Source: Beta vulgaris subsp. vulgaris (taxonomy: Eukaryota; Streptophyta; Magnoliopsida; Caryophyllales; Amaranthaceae). From it: a stretch of 64,000 nt of DNA. A program made the translations under genes and the position numbers. Below are positions 47,385-60,500 of this stretch, piece after piece. The stretch is taken from positions 50,802,169-50,866,168 of the forward strand of contig NC_079202.1 of NCBI RefSeq assembly GCF_026745355.1, read 5' to 3'. Below the pieces are notes generated by a model, which saw nothing but the letters and a program-made list of their open reading frames with translations, made no database searches and was not told the origin of the DNA. Numbering within the stretch: the stretch's first letter is position 1; every line of letters begins with the position of its first letter.

Positions 47385-47720
47385 GGATTTGTGCGTGGTA
47401 TGGCAAGGAGGTGTGATTATGTCCACTTATTGTTACAATGCATTGGAGGCCGAGACTAGAGGCATCCTAATGGCTATAAAATAGGCAAAAATTCATCAAC
47501 GGGATCAATGTATAATTGCTTCTGACTGTGTTAACGCGATTAATGAAATAAAAACTCACAGGGAGGCTAGAAGTAATTTGTACAGTATTATTCATGATTG
47601 TAGGGAGTTGTTCCAATGAAAAACAGGGATCAAGCTATAGCATGAAAGGAGAGACACTAATAAGCTTGCGGATGCAATGGCAAAGTTCGCCCAAGGGAGG
47701 AACGCAAGTTTAAATTTTTG
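47385..47720 (+). pseudogene. RNase H fragment of a non-LTR retrotransposon
   Basis: One frame reads ALEAETRGILMAIK, then IASDCVNAINEIKTHREARS, YSIIHDCREL, and finally RRDTNKLADAMAKFAQG, the order of a plant LINE RNase H domain (E...D...H/D residues). It contains internal stops. An A-run of about 17 at 47947-47963 could be the element's tail. Only this 3' end is left. Confidence 0.7.
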
Positions 47721-49724
47721 ACAGGAACTATCTACCCCTTCCCCCATAATGTATTTAGTAGACGTTTGTAAAATGATGGCCAGTGATCGCCAACACTCTG
47801 ACCATGGCTAGTAAACCTATACTAGAACTCCTTTAAGTTATTTCAGTTCAATTACTACCAAAAAAAGAAATACTTACAATCACTACAAATCTCACACGAT
47901 TATGAAATGCAGTAGGGACAACAATAACACTATAATGTGTTCCCTCAAAAAAAAAAAAAAAACCACAATAACATGGATGTCATCTAGCTCAATTAAAGTC
48001 TTGTAGAGGTGGTAACCAAAACCTGAAACCGAATCACGTCTATATTAATGTGCTTATTCGTTCTCTAATATAAAATATAACACATAATAATAAACAAACC
48101 CATTAAACATGACATTAGGCAAACAATGATTTACATGATAACTAGAATTGACGACAATCAAAGTCACGTAGGTATTCTTAGAAATGTGCTCAAGTCTTTG
48201 CCACAAGTTTATGAGACATCAAGTGGGGTTAATTTAAAGTTGAAAGCATACTCTATTTTGTGAGCAAATTAGTGTTTCGATATTACATTTGTGTATGACG
48301 AGCATATTATAATTCTTCCATTACTATTTTCCATTTTCACAAGTGGATTTATACTCTTCATCCGCCACATAATATTATATATTGTTCTCTTTATTATTGT
48401 TTTACATTGTTTTTAATATTTAGTCTCACATTCATGTCTGATTTGCTTTCGGTTCTTGATATTAAGAAAGGCTAAAAGGAGTAGAAGTGATATTTCTTAC
48501 AATAGCAAGTATGAAGACTTTTAAAAAAGAAGGAAATAATTCGATCCGGTTTGGATCTAATGGAGTTGTAAAAAAAAATCTAGTAGGTAATAAAACAATG
48601 AATTAAAGATTGAATTTTGCAAAACTCCAAGTCTAAATGTAGTTTGAAATAGTTTGAAACTATCAAAATGAGTTTAAATTCAGTCTACACTTTGTCAATT
48701 TTAATATGATACAATAGTTTGAACATGATGATTTTTTCCAATCCATTTACATCCATACTTCCATAGCACATGTCACAATGACGGACCGATTTATGACACG
48801 TTGTTCTTCACTTGTCGTCGTATTTGATTGTACCATTATAATGATGAATTTGCTTATAATGTAAAACCTACATAGGCCCCTCATTACATCAAATTGTCTA
48901 GTCCACATTCCAATTACTGATTAGAATTTCTTGTGAAGTTGCAATCTTTTCATTGCTTATACTCCGTATTAAGTTGTACGTGTGGGAATACTTTATATTA
49001 TGTTGCGTGACTTTTCCTTTTGAAACTTAGCTTTTAACTTATACAGAATGAGCAAAATTGAATAGTTCCTGACCATTAATTAGTCAATCATTGATTCATT
49101 ACATCAATTACATCTTTCGATTTCTAACACACAATCAATGAATTAAAGTTGAGAAGGATTGATAATATCTACTACTGTATATATAGGGTAGAGGTAGAGC
49201 CATCCTAGATATAGTTAAGGCATATTAGAAGGAAACAAGAAATGATGGGTGATAAGTTGGATGTTGTAAACTTGTCCTTTCCCTAATTGTTGTAGCTTGC
49301 TAGGATGGTGACCTTGTTTGGTGGATTGATAAATCATCAGGAAATTCATGTTTGATCAACTAAATCCTGTCTCTTACTTTTATGACTCAAATTAATTTCC
49401 TTTTCATTATGCAATGTTGTAGTGGTGAAATCTCGCAGGGTTTCTGCTTAAGTTAAATGAGAAGGTTGATGAACACGAAAACAAAAAGTAGAAGTATTAT
49501 AATAATGATTGTTGTTTGGCTTTTATTTTGTTTTTATTTTTATTTTATCCTCTTATGATGATAACTTCAATGTGATTTAATCTAGGTCATGGGTAAGACT
49601 GTTGTGATAGATGCAATATACAAAGCAAAGATTCATGAACAATTGATACAGATAATTAATGTAGTTTACTAACAACGTATTAGCTACGTTTACAGGCAGA
49701 AGAGAAACTATTTTGAGTGCATTC
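47721..49724. other. Intergenic, nothing recognised
   Basis: AT-rich DNA apart from the A-run at 47947. No gene, tRNA or bounded element found. Confidence 0.5.
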
Positions 49725-49880
49725 ATCATACACTTGGGTGTATCATGTGCATGGTACACCTAAGGCTTATTTTTGCTCATTTGCTTATTTGGAGCTTACC
49801 TATTATATGATTATGCTCATTTGGAGGTTTCAAATGAGCAATGAGTAAAAAAATGGCTATTTTATAAGCTTTTGGAGAGA
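49725..49880. repeat. Dispersed GGTGTACCATGCA-type repeat, copy 2
   Basis: CATCATACACTTGGGTGTAT and CATGGTACACCTAAG, followed by GCTCATTTGCTTATTTG and CAAATGAGCAATGAG, match copies near 22335 and 61402. Confidence 0.6.
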
Positions 49881-51551
49881 GTACATGTTACATAATACTT
49901 GAGGCTACAGGAACCACAAAGTATTTATATGCTAGGGTTATTTAGTTAGATATCCTAACGAAACTAGGAAAGCAAAATAGGAATTAAAAAGTAAAGCTCT
50001 CGACCAGACCAAAGAGCAGCGCCACTTCCCACGGGCGCTGGAATCTTACGGCGGGCTCTCGAGCAGATCTGCATGTGCGGGAACTCCTTGCAACTTGCAG
50101 GCTAGCATGAAGCTTGGCTCTTGCTGGGTTAAGTTTTGTAGAAGCAGGGGTGAGAAACTTCCATAGCCCGCGGGCTGCTGCAACCATATGTGCTTCGAGC
50201 TTCCAACACACACACACCATAACACATTTAATTCAAGGCATAGTTCAACAAAGATCTTTTAAGCTTTGACCATCTATGCTAACTCTGTCATTCAATAGTA
50301 AACCTTAGAAAATTATTTCATGCTTATAATTATTATTGAGTTAAATTATAGTAGGTCATCAAAAGATAATAAAGTTTTTCTAGCATTGGAAATTAAATCG
50401 TGAAAATCGTACCTTTTTTAGTTAACTTATTTTTTTTATAATCCAATCTTCGGGAACCACGAAAAAAAAAGTCGCGTACACATTTTAATCTCACTAGACA
50501 CTAATACACACTTTATCTAGACATTTTAGCATAAAAAAGAAAAAGGACTAAGAGAGAGAGAGAGAGAGAGTAATAGCATTTTCGTAATGTTACGATAACG
50601 ACACTGGTAGTACATTTTCTTTTCAAATGGTAATGAGATATACCATGTCTAGACCTCAACTTTCACAGTACAATTTCTTGGTCTGACATTTGCGGATCAT
50701 ATGCTTGAGAATAAGGGGGTAAAGGGATCCTTAATCTCAAACACCATACTTGGCAAAATTTGAACTCAAAACATCAAAAATCTACGTTAAGAATCTTGTC
50801 AAGTGATTAAGTTCTACTTGGTACGATAATGATAGTACATGATCGAAGTGTGTATTATTCAACTATGTTTACTCCACGTACGTATCAGTGAACTCTTTTA
50901 GGACATATAAAATGAAGGCACATCTTAAAAGTAAAATAAGAGAAGTTCCATTGAAATTGATCCCACTCAGACCACTCTCCCGAAAACTGAATAGCTTAGC
51001 AACTGCCTCAAGATGTCTTCCTCCAATGATATCATACATTAGTGATTACAAATGAATAGGATTGAAGTATTTCTCTAGTACTTTAATTACATATTTGCAC
51101 AAAATCAATGTTGAAGAGTTCGTGCAACGTGTTTGAATTGTTATGTGAATTAGAAGTAAATAATAGTTGTCGCCAAATAATGTAAATTTGTATCTTGCTG
51201 TTGCCTGTTGGGGAAAAAAGAAAGACATATACTAGGCGATGTATGATGTATCGGTCCAAAATTAGACATGTCACACGAAAAGAAAAAGTAGATTGTATCC
51301 TGTATGCTGTATTCCAGTGTTTTGTTTGTAAGGATGTTTTATGGCTGTATTCCAATATTTCCTGCCTGCCAGAACAACTTTTAAAGAAAACCAACACAAC
51401 CCACATTATCTCGATCAATGTCTTCCAAGGTATAAAACAATCAAATATACTTTGTGTCATGTGAACTGTTTGTAATTACTCTCTCCGTTCATGTTCTCAC
51501 TACATATCCCTTCAGTATAAATATTAAGGTTATAGAAAAAGTATAAACACA
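49881..51551. other. Intergenic with a GC-rich patch and a GA microsatellite
   Basis: 49990-50215 is distinctly GC-rich (CCGCGGGCTGCTGC, GGGCGCTGG) and may be retrotransposon LTR debris, like the GC-rich block at 13180-13420, though no direct match between them was seen. A GA dinucleotide run lies at about 50553-50570. A SINE-like relic may lie on the minus strand near 50690-50810. No gene. Confidence 0.35.
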
Positions 51552-51722
51552 ACTAGTAATTGGTCTAATGGTTTGGTTTGTATCTCACAACTTTGGGGAT
51601 AGGGATTTCCCCTTACCATTCCCCTTATCCTCAAAGGGCCTTGCCTGCAAACCCGACCGAATTGACCTGTGCGAGATTCCGATTTGGTTAGGACGCCTCC
51701 TTCTTACCTTACCAAAAAAATA
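51552..51722 (+). mobile_element. tRNA-derived SINE
   Basis: Begins with an A-box-like TTGGTCTAATGGTTTGG and continues with the body CAAAGGGCCTTGCCTGCAAA, CCTGTGCGAGATTCCGATTT and TTACCTTACCAAAAAAAT, the layout of plant SINEs with an A-rich 3' end. The B box is degraded, so it is probably silent. Confidence 0.6.
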
Positions 51723-54177
51723 TATAAGAGTAAGTCATCCCGCATCCCACTACCATGTGAAAAAATTGATACGTAAGAGAAAAAAGTTATTGAAAAGAAG
51801 GTATGGAACGATTACTAGTAAACTTTCAATAAAATTATAGTGATTAATAAAGAATAGAGAAAATGATTGATTTGAACAAAGAGCATGAAGGTATTGGATT
51901 AACCCAAGCAACATCAAATCGGTCTAGTTAATTATCGTTGTTTGGTTAAACAATCACTAAAAGTTATCAAAAGTCAGTATAAAGTTAAACTCCCTTCATC
52001 CTATATTAATTGATACAATTTGACCATGTACATTATTCATTAGACTTGTTTTGACCATATTCTCCTACTATGATGTGCAAGTAAAAGTTAGTATAGAAGA
52101 TATTGTTGGTTTTGACTAAATGTATATCTTTAAGATATCAATTTTATTTAAGATTGTGCAAACTCGATTTAATTGTTGGTTCACACATATTTTGATCCTC
52201 AACCACATCTTTGATAATTCGAGTAACGGTTCATTTTGCCTTGCTTTTTAAGTAATTATAAACACAAAAGAAAAGAAATAGTCAATATTTAATTTAAAAT
52301 AAACTCGTTAGTAGTAAAAAAGAATAAAATCGTGTAAAAATATGTAGTCAAAATTGGCTAATGCAATTTTCGGTACCAAATTATACTTTTCAAGTTCGGT
52401 TAATCTATTTCGATTAATTGCTAAATCCGTGTCCTATATAGTTGATTTTCAACCCTAAACCATACCCAAAAATTTGTTACCCAAATATTCAATTTGGAAT
52501 TTTCTATTTTCAAGTTCAATATCAAATTAAGAGCATTTCGACAACCATACCTAAAATTCCTAATACATCCAATGATATGCATTTAGAGCTTTTCATGTGT
52601 CTCTCTAACCACAGTTGAATTATACTTGGATTATACGAACACTTCACAATTCACAAATGTGACATGAGAACATGGTTTTTCGTAGTATTTTGACTTGGGC
52701 ATTGAAAAGATGAGGCCTCTTTTTCTTGGGAGTTAAAGATGATGTGTCAAATCTAAAAAATACAAAAGGAGCTGCCTTTTTTTTTCCTTGTTGTGAGCCT
52801 TTTTACTTCTTGTTCTTTGTTTGTGGAGTCCTTTTCCTATTTCGTTCTTGCAGCCAGCCTAATATACTTGGAAATTCCATCTTCCTATTCATTTTTCTTT
52901 AAATAAAAAAGCAAAAATTTGTACACTTCTGAGTAATTAAATACTTTATCCATATTGTTCAATATTACTTTAACTTTTTGATTTTTAACATTATTCATAT
53001 ACTTGTTTTGACCATATTGAACATTTTGTATGGGGTTGTCCAAGTCTCATATCGGTCCATAGACCGCCTAAACCACCATGAATAATCTGCCAAGATATCG
53101 GACGTATCTTCAGGAAAAGAATCTTTATAATACTAGTTTTAGTTATATACCAATCTCTTCCTTGCGTGTTACTAGTGCTTTTCGAATAGGTCATGTCTAT
53201 TGGGCTTGTGCCTGATCCATTTATACCATACATTGACTATGGGCCTAAGGTTAAGTACTAAATAAAGAATGAATATAGATTAGCCCATCAAAAAGGTGTC
53301 CTGACAGTACTATGACACTCTCGGCCACTATATATACCCACTATCTGAGTCATTCAAGTACGTTCTCCGTTATAATTAAGCATTACTTGACAGCTACCGG
53401 CTTTCTCTTTACTGGTTTATTAAGCATCGGAGGGACATTCTCTAACCGGCTTGTTTAATACTACCCATATATCGGTTTACCCATCCCGTTATTTCATATC
53501 AGAACAAAAATTTATATGCAATCTCATTAAATTTTTGCAATATAAATTCTAGAAGTATCAACTTTTTGTTCTTTAAAAGAAATATATATATTAATACCAA
53601 ATTATACATGTTAATGCTTAAAGTTGTGCATTCATCAACTTCCAAAAGAGCAAAAGGAAGAATGAAAAAAAAGGAGGAAATATTTACTAGTTATATTGCT
53701 AAAGTTTATTAATTGGAAATTACTGAAATACACTAATCAGAAGTTCAGTTGAAAAAGTAAAAAGAAGAATAATTGTAACAAGAAATAAACATTGGAACTG
53801 GCATTTGGCCTATACAGAAACATAACAAAATCTTTACTCCATGTTTGCAGGACAGACAAAGGAGCCAAAATAGCTTTGAAGATTAATTGTGATTGCATGT
53901 GCTAGAGTGATGAAATTTGTGAGAAATGTGTTGTCATTTTCGTCCCATACTCTCTTGCATTGCTTCTTAAATCTTTTCTTCCATAACTCATTCCACCCTC
54001 CAAAAATAATGGTCCTATTGGACATATATAATCATCCAATTTTGGTCCACTTTTATATAGAGCTACTTGTGCACCCAAAAATATATACCATTATGAGGAT
54101 TATATGATCTTGTATAATGGGGAGCACAACAATTCCCAACCCCCCTCCCCTCCTTCCTTTTTCTCTCTGGCCTAACA
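51723..54177. other. Intergenic; possible LTR relic at ~53025-53520
   Basis: Near 51991 a lone Stowaway-like left end (CTCCCTTCATCCTATATTAA) has no partner. Between about 53025 and 53520 a less AT-rich tract (TGTATGGGGTTGTCCAAGTC at the start; CTACCGGCTTTCTC and CATCGGAGGGACATTCTC further on) looks like LTR or TRIM debris. No duplication was found. No gene recognised. Confidence 0.35.
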
Positions 54178-54440
54178 TCTATACTAATATATTAAAAGGT
54201 GTGCGTAAACCAGGAACGGTGCCACGTGGCGCTCTCCTTAGAGAGTTTTAGATCATGTAATCCATGTACAGTAAAAAAAATTAAAAATTGCATAGTGTAG
54301 GTTTTGATCATGTGACCTCAAGTTCATGCACTAAAGTTTTAACCACTAGACCAAGTAGTATTTAGTGCTATTATATCAAAGTACAATATTAATAAATGAA
54401 ATTTTTTTTACCCGGGGCATAGCCCAGGCCTAATAACTAG
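54178..54440 (+). mobile_element. Short Helitron, 263 bp
   Basis: Starts TCTATACTAATATATTAAAA after an A. Ends with the hairpin CCCGGGGCATAGCCCAGG and, after a short gap, CTAG before a T. These are all the Helitron end features. Inside (about 54305-54360) is a minus-strand tRNA-like stretch, TGGTCTAGTGGTTAAAAC, suggesting a captured SINE or tRNA fragment. Confidence 0.75.
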
Positions 54441-54898
54441 TTATTATGTGAAAACCGCAAGTAAACCAAAAGTCTAACGTACAATTGCCAACGTTTCCTA
54501 TACCAACTAATTATTGGACTCACATTACTACACATATTTCATTTGATCTCATTATTCTTGTATTTCACTTTGTCATATGTTATTTATGCTGCACATCAGT
54601 GCTTGCATCGAAATTTCCATATAAAGCGGTTGATTATTCATAACATTTTTATTTAAAATGAAATATTTGCTTAAAGTATGCCCACTTTTTGGACAAAAAC
54701 TTCAATCAATCTCGTCCATGATCAGCTCTGAACAATTTCAACCATCTACTATCACGTATCAACTCAACTATAATATGAATGATTATTTAACCTTCATCGA
54801 CTCCTAGTTCCGCCAGGCACTAGGGGTCGCTCGTGCACGTGCCACAGTAACTACATTCGTCAATGATATTGGATCTCGGGTTCTAAAATAGTGATGTA

Positions 54899-55171
54899 CT
54901 TCCTCCGTTTTTTTATAGATGCTACATTTCCCTTAAATGGAAATGTCATTATAGATGCTACATACCATAAATGGATTCCTTTTCACCATAAAAATCTTAA
55001 AATACTATTAAAAAGTTGATGGTCCTCCACCTTTTTTTTTTAAAATACTCATACTTTTTCCTTAACAAATGGTTTTTTATTCAAAAAGTAGTGGTCCCCT
55101 ACTTTCTCTCTCTACCTTTCTTAAAAACCCCCCACTTTTTTTATGTAGCAAGAATAAAAACACGGAGGAAG
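54899..55171. mobile_element. Stowaway-like MITE
   Basis: CTTCCTCCGTTTTTTTATAG and the complementary AATAAAAACACGGAGGAAG with TA on both sides. Also internal ATGCTACATTT direct copies. No coding content; the frame at 55016-55285 is a by-product. Confidence 0.85.
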
Positions 55172-55837
55172 TATTCAATACAGAACGAGGCCGTAAGACA
55201 TCAAAATGAGATAGACATTGGAAACTACGATGTAAGTTTGACTACACTTTACTTGGTGCATCAAACTTTCACAATCCAACAGTAAACTAACGCTAGCAAG
55301 TTAGCGGGGTCGAACGTCACAATCCAGCAAAGGCCTTCTTGTGGAGAAAATTGATAATGCATGCATGTAAAGCTCAGAGATGCATGAAACTAGATATTCT
55401 CCCAACCGAGGCAGCAGCTAAAAGACATACAGACTTATGATTGTACTTGACTAGTCTACTACAAACTAGATGGGGCCTCCGCCTTACTCTTAAGTGTTTC
55501 CCACTTATACCTAATTAATTAGCTACTACTAGTACTACAAAAGGTTCTAAGAAAATTATTAATAGGAGTATTTCACTTTGGCATGTGCCAAATTTCTGTC
55601 TCACAAAGAGAGATTCTCACAATCAAATAATGCTTCTAACTATTAATAATTATTCAACTCATAACATAGTCACACATCTAATTTAATTAATAGATAAAGT
55701 AGTACTATATAAATTGGTTTTCCTTAATTCCGTATTACTTGCCTCCAAAAAAGTGAGTAAAAACTATCTACCGCACATATACACGTGTGTTGTAGAGAAA
55801 TTTTGGCAATACATGTTTGATCTCACAGAGTCACAAT
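55172..55837. other. Intergenic, nothing recognised
   Basis: AT-rich DNA with no supported gene or bounded element. Confidence 0.5.
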
Positions 55838-56791
55838 TAAAGCTGTCAAAAAATGATCTGATTTGATAAGCCGACCTGAACCTGTAACTGACTTGTACCT
55901 GAAATCACTTGTAATCTGACATGTACCCGACCTGATAATAACTGACACCTGTTCTTGACCCGATACACTATGACCTGAACCGATACCCGTCCAAAAAAGA
56001 CCAATAAATGAAATGATCTGACATGACAACGATCTGAACCCGATTCGACACCTGACCTGATTAGGACCTGAAACTGATTATAACTCGACGTAACTTGTCA
56101 TTAACCCGACTTGTTGCGACCCATTACCAGATTTTATAAACCTTTTGCGACCCAATACATTATTTTACCTGACTTGTTGCTACATGTTACCCGATTTTAC
56201 CCGACTTGTTGATTGTTGATAACTCGACTTGTCAATTATTTCACCACATAATAACATAAATCATATAACACTACTATAAAAAGGTATATAACTAGATGAA
56301 CTATTCGAGCATTGCTTTTCGATAAAATCTTAAATAATGATACAAATTTGAAGCAACGCCACACAAAATTCACGACATGTTCCGTGCTCGAAGCGACCTG
56401 AAAGTGACCTGAAATCAAGCATGGTACAACCCGATAATTACCAACCTGACCCCGACTCGAAACTAACCCAAACCGCTATTGTCCTAACCTGATAATCAAG
56501 GATCCAACCCACGCATGACCTGAACCTGAAAGCACCTGCTACAAACCTGCAATAAACCTGACCTGACACCATATGATCACGAAAGATGACATGTCCTAAA
56601 TTTGACCACGCCAAACCCGGCCGAACCTGAAAGAAGAAATTAATCGAGACAGACCTGACCGAATTATGACCGTTCCCGACCTGCACCCGACCTGTTTGAT
56701 TTAATGATCTGACACGACCTAACCGAACATGACATAAAACTTTAGATGACCCGACCTGAACTCGACTCGAATAACTGAATTGACAGCTTTA
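55838..56791. mobile_element. hAT-like element filled with degenerate GACCTGAACC repeats, 954 bp
   Basis: Perfect 12-bp inverted ends TAAAGCTGTCAA / TTGACAGCTTTA are flanked by GTCACAAT and GTCATAAT, an 8-bp duplication with one change. Nearly the whole interior is made of drifting units such as GACCTGAACC, ACCCGACTTGT and CCTGATAAT. The open frames on the minus strand translate these repeats and are not genes. Confidence 0.75.
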
Positions 56792-57052
56792 GTCATAATC
56801 AAAGTAGTAATGTAAAAGCTCAAAAAATTAAGTGAAAACTATTTGTAAATAATTTATATGAAAACTATTTGGAGCTTGTTGGGCCTGTGAGTGAGTATCC
56901 ATGTGTGAAGGCAACCCAAAGGATATTCATCTTACTACGAGTTGCCGAAAGGGGACCAAAAAAACGGTACATTAATGGTTTCCTTTAAGCTTCAAGATAG
57001 ATTAATACCAATTTGTTATCAACTTTTTTTTTTATCACAAGAACCATTTCAT

Positions 57053-57158
57053 ATACTTCCTCCGTTTCGATATAATAAATATAAGTGAAACTCTTCTCTT
57101 AAAAAACTCTACCATAAAAGAGAAAAGTGTTTCACTTATTTCAAAATAAAGAAAATAT
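57053..57158. mobile_element. Short Stowaway-like MITE, internally deleted
   Basis: CTTCCTCCGTTTCGATATAA and inward AAGTGAAAC find the partner GTTTCACTTATTTCAAAATA. The right terminus is worn. About 106 bases in total. Confidence 0.5.
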
Positions 57159-57558
57159 TAATATTGTATGGTGGTCATAACTAAATATGACCATGAAAAT
57201 CTTCTGTATGCGTGTATATAACTCGATTTTAGGTTTGAGTGATACTTTGAATAATTACGTGGACAATATATTATAATCTTAAGGCTTTATATGCAAAGTT
57301 ACAAATTAAAAATCATAATAATTGATAATGGGACCCTTTTGAAAAACTTAGGATACAACAAATATATGACTATACCCTATTTCTTTCATGATAATATTGA
57401 TCTTAATAATCACATTGAACCCAAGATACACACCAAAACATATGAAAGAAAAGAAATTCCAACACTTTTTTTTTGTTTTTGTTTTGAGATGAACACTATT
57501 TTGTTTAATGGTTGTAATATAGAGCTAGCGGTCCAATATATATGTGCTTTAATTTATA

Positions 57559-60500
57559 TCACTCCTTAGTCCTACCCTTTAATGTCCTTATCCAACCATA
57601 TTTGTTATTCCTCACCACCTTCACTCCCTCCACAACCTTACTATTCCCTCCTCCTCCTCCTCCATTGGCCTTGCTAGATTTTTTCCATCTGATGACCTGA
57701 AATAACTGACCAATCCGCTTTCGCCACCTCAGCGACGCGCCCCGTGGCTTGGCATGCTCTACCACACTTTTGTTGACATTATTACTACCACTACCCTTAA
57801 TGTTAATGGTAGCATCTTTGACTGAAGTTTGACCACCCCATGACAAGCTGCATTCTTCTAGTGGCACCTTTGACACTCTACTGCTAGTCTTGTCCCATGA
57901 TGCCACTCCATTGTCCCCAAACTTGATTGATATAAATGATTCATCTTCAATTCATAAAAGGGTAGCAAAATCAATACATAGATGTATAAAGAGCAACTTT
58001 TATTTGTTAGTTTATGTAACTATTAATATTTTTTGTATAAAATATATGCATTGCACAAAAAAATCAATAAATTATACTAGTATTATATATGTACTTTTGT
58101 GCAATTATTGTTCCAAAACAAGAGAGCAGGAAATTTCCTATAAAAGCCGTCTTCTATTCAACTTGAAAAACATACTCCAGACACCAGACTGAACCGAGTC
58201 TATTTAAATAACTACTTTTGTTAATTTTAACTGAATTTTTTTTACTGTAACATGTTTTTACCGATTGGAAAAACCCGGTAATGGTACATTATTTCTTCAT
58301 TAAGAATTCATATACATTGAAATGTTTGGTCGTTTACCTTCAAATAATACATGCATTAGTCATTATATATTCTCAAAATTACTTGGAAGATGTAAGTAGC
58401 CTGTTTTGACAGTTGATTGTTTTAGATAAACTTTTGTAAATGTTTTTATATAGAAATGTAGGTCCTTCACTACTTGTGCCTTTAAATCAACTTTGCTAAT
58501 CAATATATACTACAATATGAGTAACTTCTAAGCAAAAAATAGTATGATTCTACACATAGCTTCTCTTGTATACTATACCCAGCCATAAATAATCATTTTT
58601 ATATAACTTGCAAGTTACATGATTCTACAAATTATTACCATCATTCTTTCTAGTTGAAATTAGGTTTAGAATGGTTGCAAAGTTACAATATATGAAAATA
58701 ATAATATCATATATGTATAGTATATTGTATACTCTAACTATCTATACGATTCCTTGTAAAGAAAAAAAGGTGACAATGATTAATTGGCGTAAAAAGATTG
58801 AACTATGTGTCATCAAACAAATATAGAGTGAATTCAAAAAAATGGACAAAAGAATAAAAACCTCGACTATGAATGATCTTTACAAAGATAGATTTATTGG
58901 TGTATATATTACAACTATAGACGTCTAATGAAACACTAATATGATCATTCGATTTTGACATAGTTACCCACCTCTTATAATTGTAGACGAATCCTGAACA
59001 CTACTAGTCGTATAATTATATTCCTATATCAACATGATAAAATCTATTACATTTAATATTATTCCTAATTGACTCATTTTCTTTTCTTTTAATATTTTTA
59101 TAATATATATTTTAGTTTAATAATGAACCATACTTTGATACTTAGATCTATTTACATCAATATTTCCTACTACAACCACTACTTACTCTTTATTGTTGTT
59201 AGGTGCAACATTTTTCTGCTGCTGTTACATCAATATTTGGCTTTAGTTTTGACCCATTATCCAACTCTATTTCTTCAAGATTCCTCCTTTATACACCATA
59301 TACCATCATTTATCACCAATCAATCCATAAAATGGATTTTAGCCCATGCCTGTTTTTTGAAACATTTCAGATCTTCAGTTATCAAAATTTTGTGAATTAT
59401 ATATGGACCCAAGAGTATTAGGTACTCTTTCCATTATCTCTACTTCTAGTTTTATAATTTTTTTAATAATTCTTGTCACTTCATAATATTACCAATACAA
59501 TATTAATTTGTTATTTTTTTGTATTTATTTGTGATTTCAAGAATCTAATACACTGTTAATTAGTTTGATTAAATCAATAACTACTAAATTGCTTACCTAT
59601 ATTACTATTATTAGGTTGTTCAAAGGCTTCCATGTAACACATTCATGACTCCACCAATAAGAAAATGACATTTTCAAACCCTTCACCCCCCAAATAAAGA
59701 GCACAAAAAGAAAATGGCTTTTTCAACAAAAAATAAAAAATATTGAACTAGAAACAGTCACATTATTTTCTAACTTTTTTGTTCTTAAAGGTGCATAGGC
59801 CTCACTTTGGGTAAAGGAAAGGGGAGTCCAAATTAGGAGCACGAATCGAACCCATATCACAAGGGTGTGTGAGGTGATATAGGAACTTCACTGAGCTACC
59901 CACTTCTTCCTCACATTATTATCAATTTAGGATTCGAGCTTTGCCCAATTCATGACTATTTTGTACTATATTTTTTGTTTAGTTCATCAATAAAAATAGT
60001 ACTTCCTCCATTTTATAATACTCACTTTTCATTTTGAGAAGTTTTACATTACTTGTTACATTTCTTTTTAGGGCAATAAACTCTCTTCTCTCACATGGGT
60101 CTCTTTTCTTTTCACTCTCTCCGTGAATTAAAAAGTGTAGCGAGTAATATGAAACGGAGGAAATATATCTAGTAAAACAAGTAGTACATTTAATCAATAT
60201 AAAGTAACATATTAGAATAAAAAAACATCACTATGATAATATACTAATTAATAATCAAGTTATGTGTTGGATTTTTACATACACTAATTTTTTTTTCTGA
60301 ATATACTACCAAAAAGTGTTTAAAATAAAAATAATTAAGGGTCCTCATTTAGGCATTTCTTCCTAGGTTTCTGATCCAATAAATTATGATTATAAACTAA
60401 AACAAATAAAATATTGCATGTGGCAGTTTTAGTTATTAAAAACTTCGTCCCAAAATATAGTTTCCTTTTTCATTTTGGGTATCCCAAAATATAGTTTTTA

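Noticed and set aside
56438..56686. 82-aa minus-strand frame
   Set aside because: Lies wholly within the degenerate repeats of the element at 55838-56791.
59815..59916. Possible tRNA gene (minus strand)
   Set aside because: Same reason: promoter boxes without a full tRNA fold.
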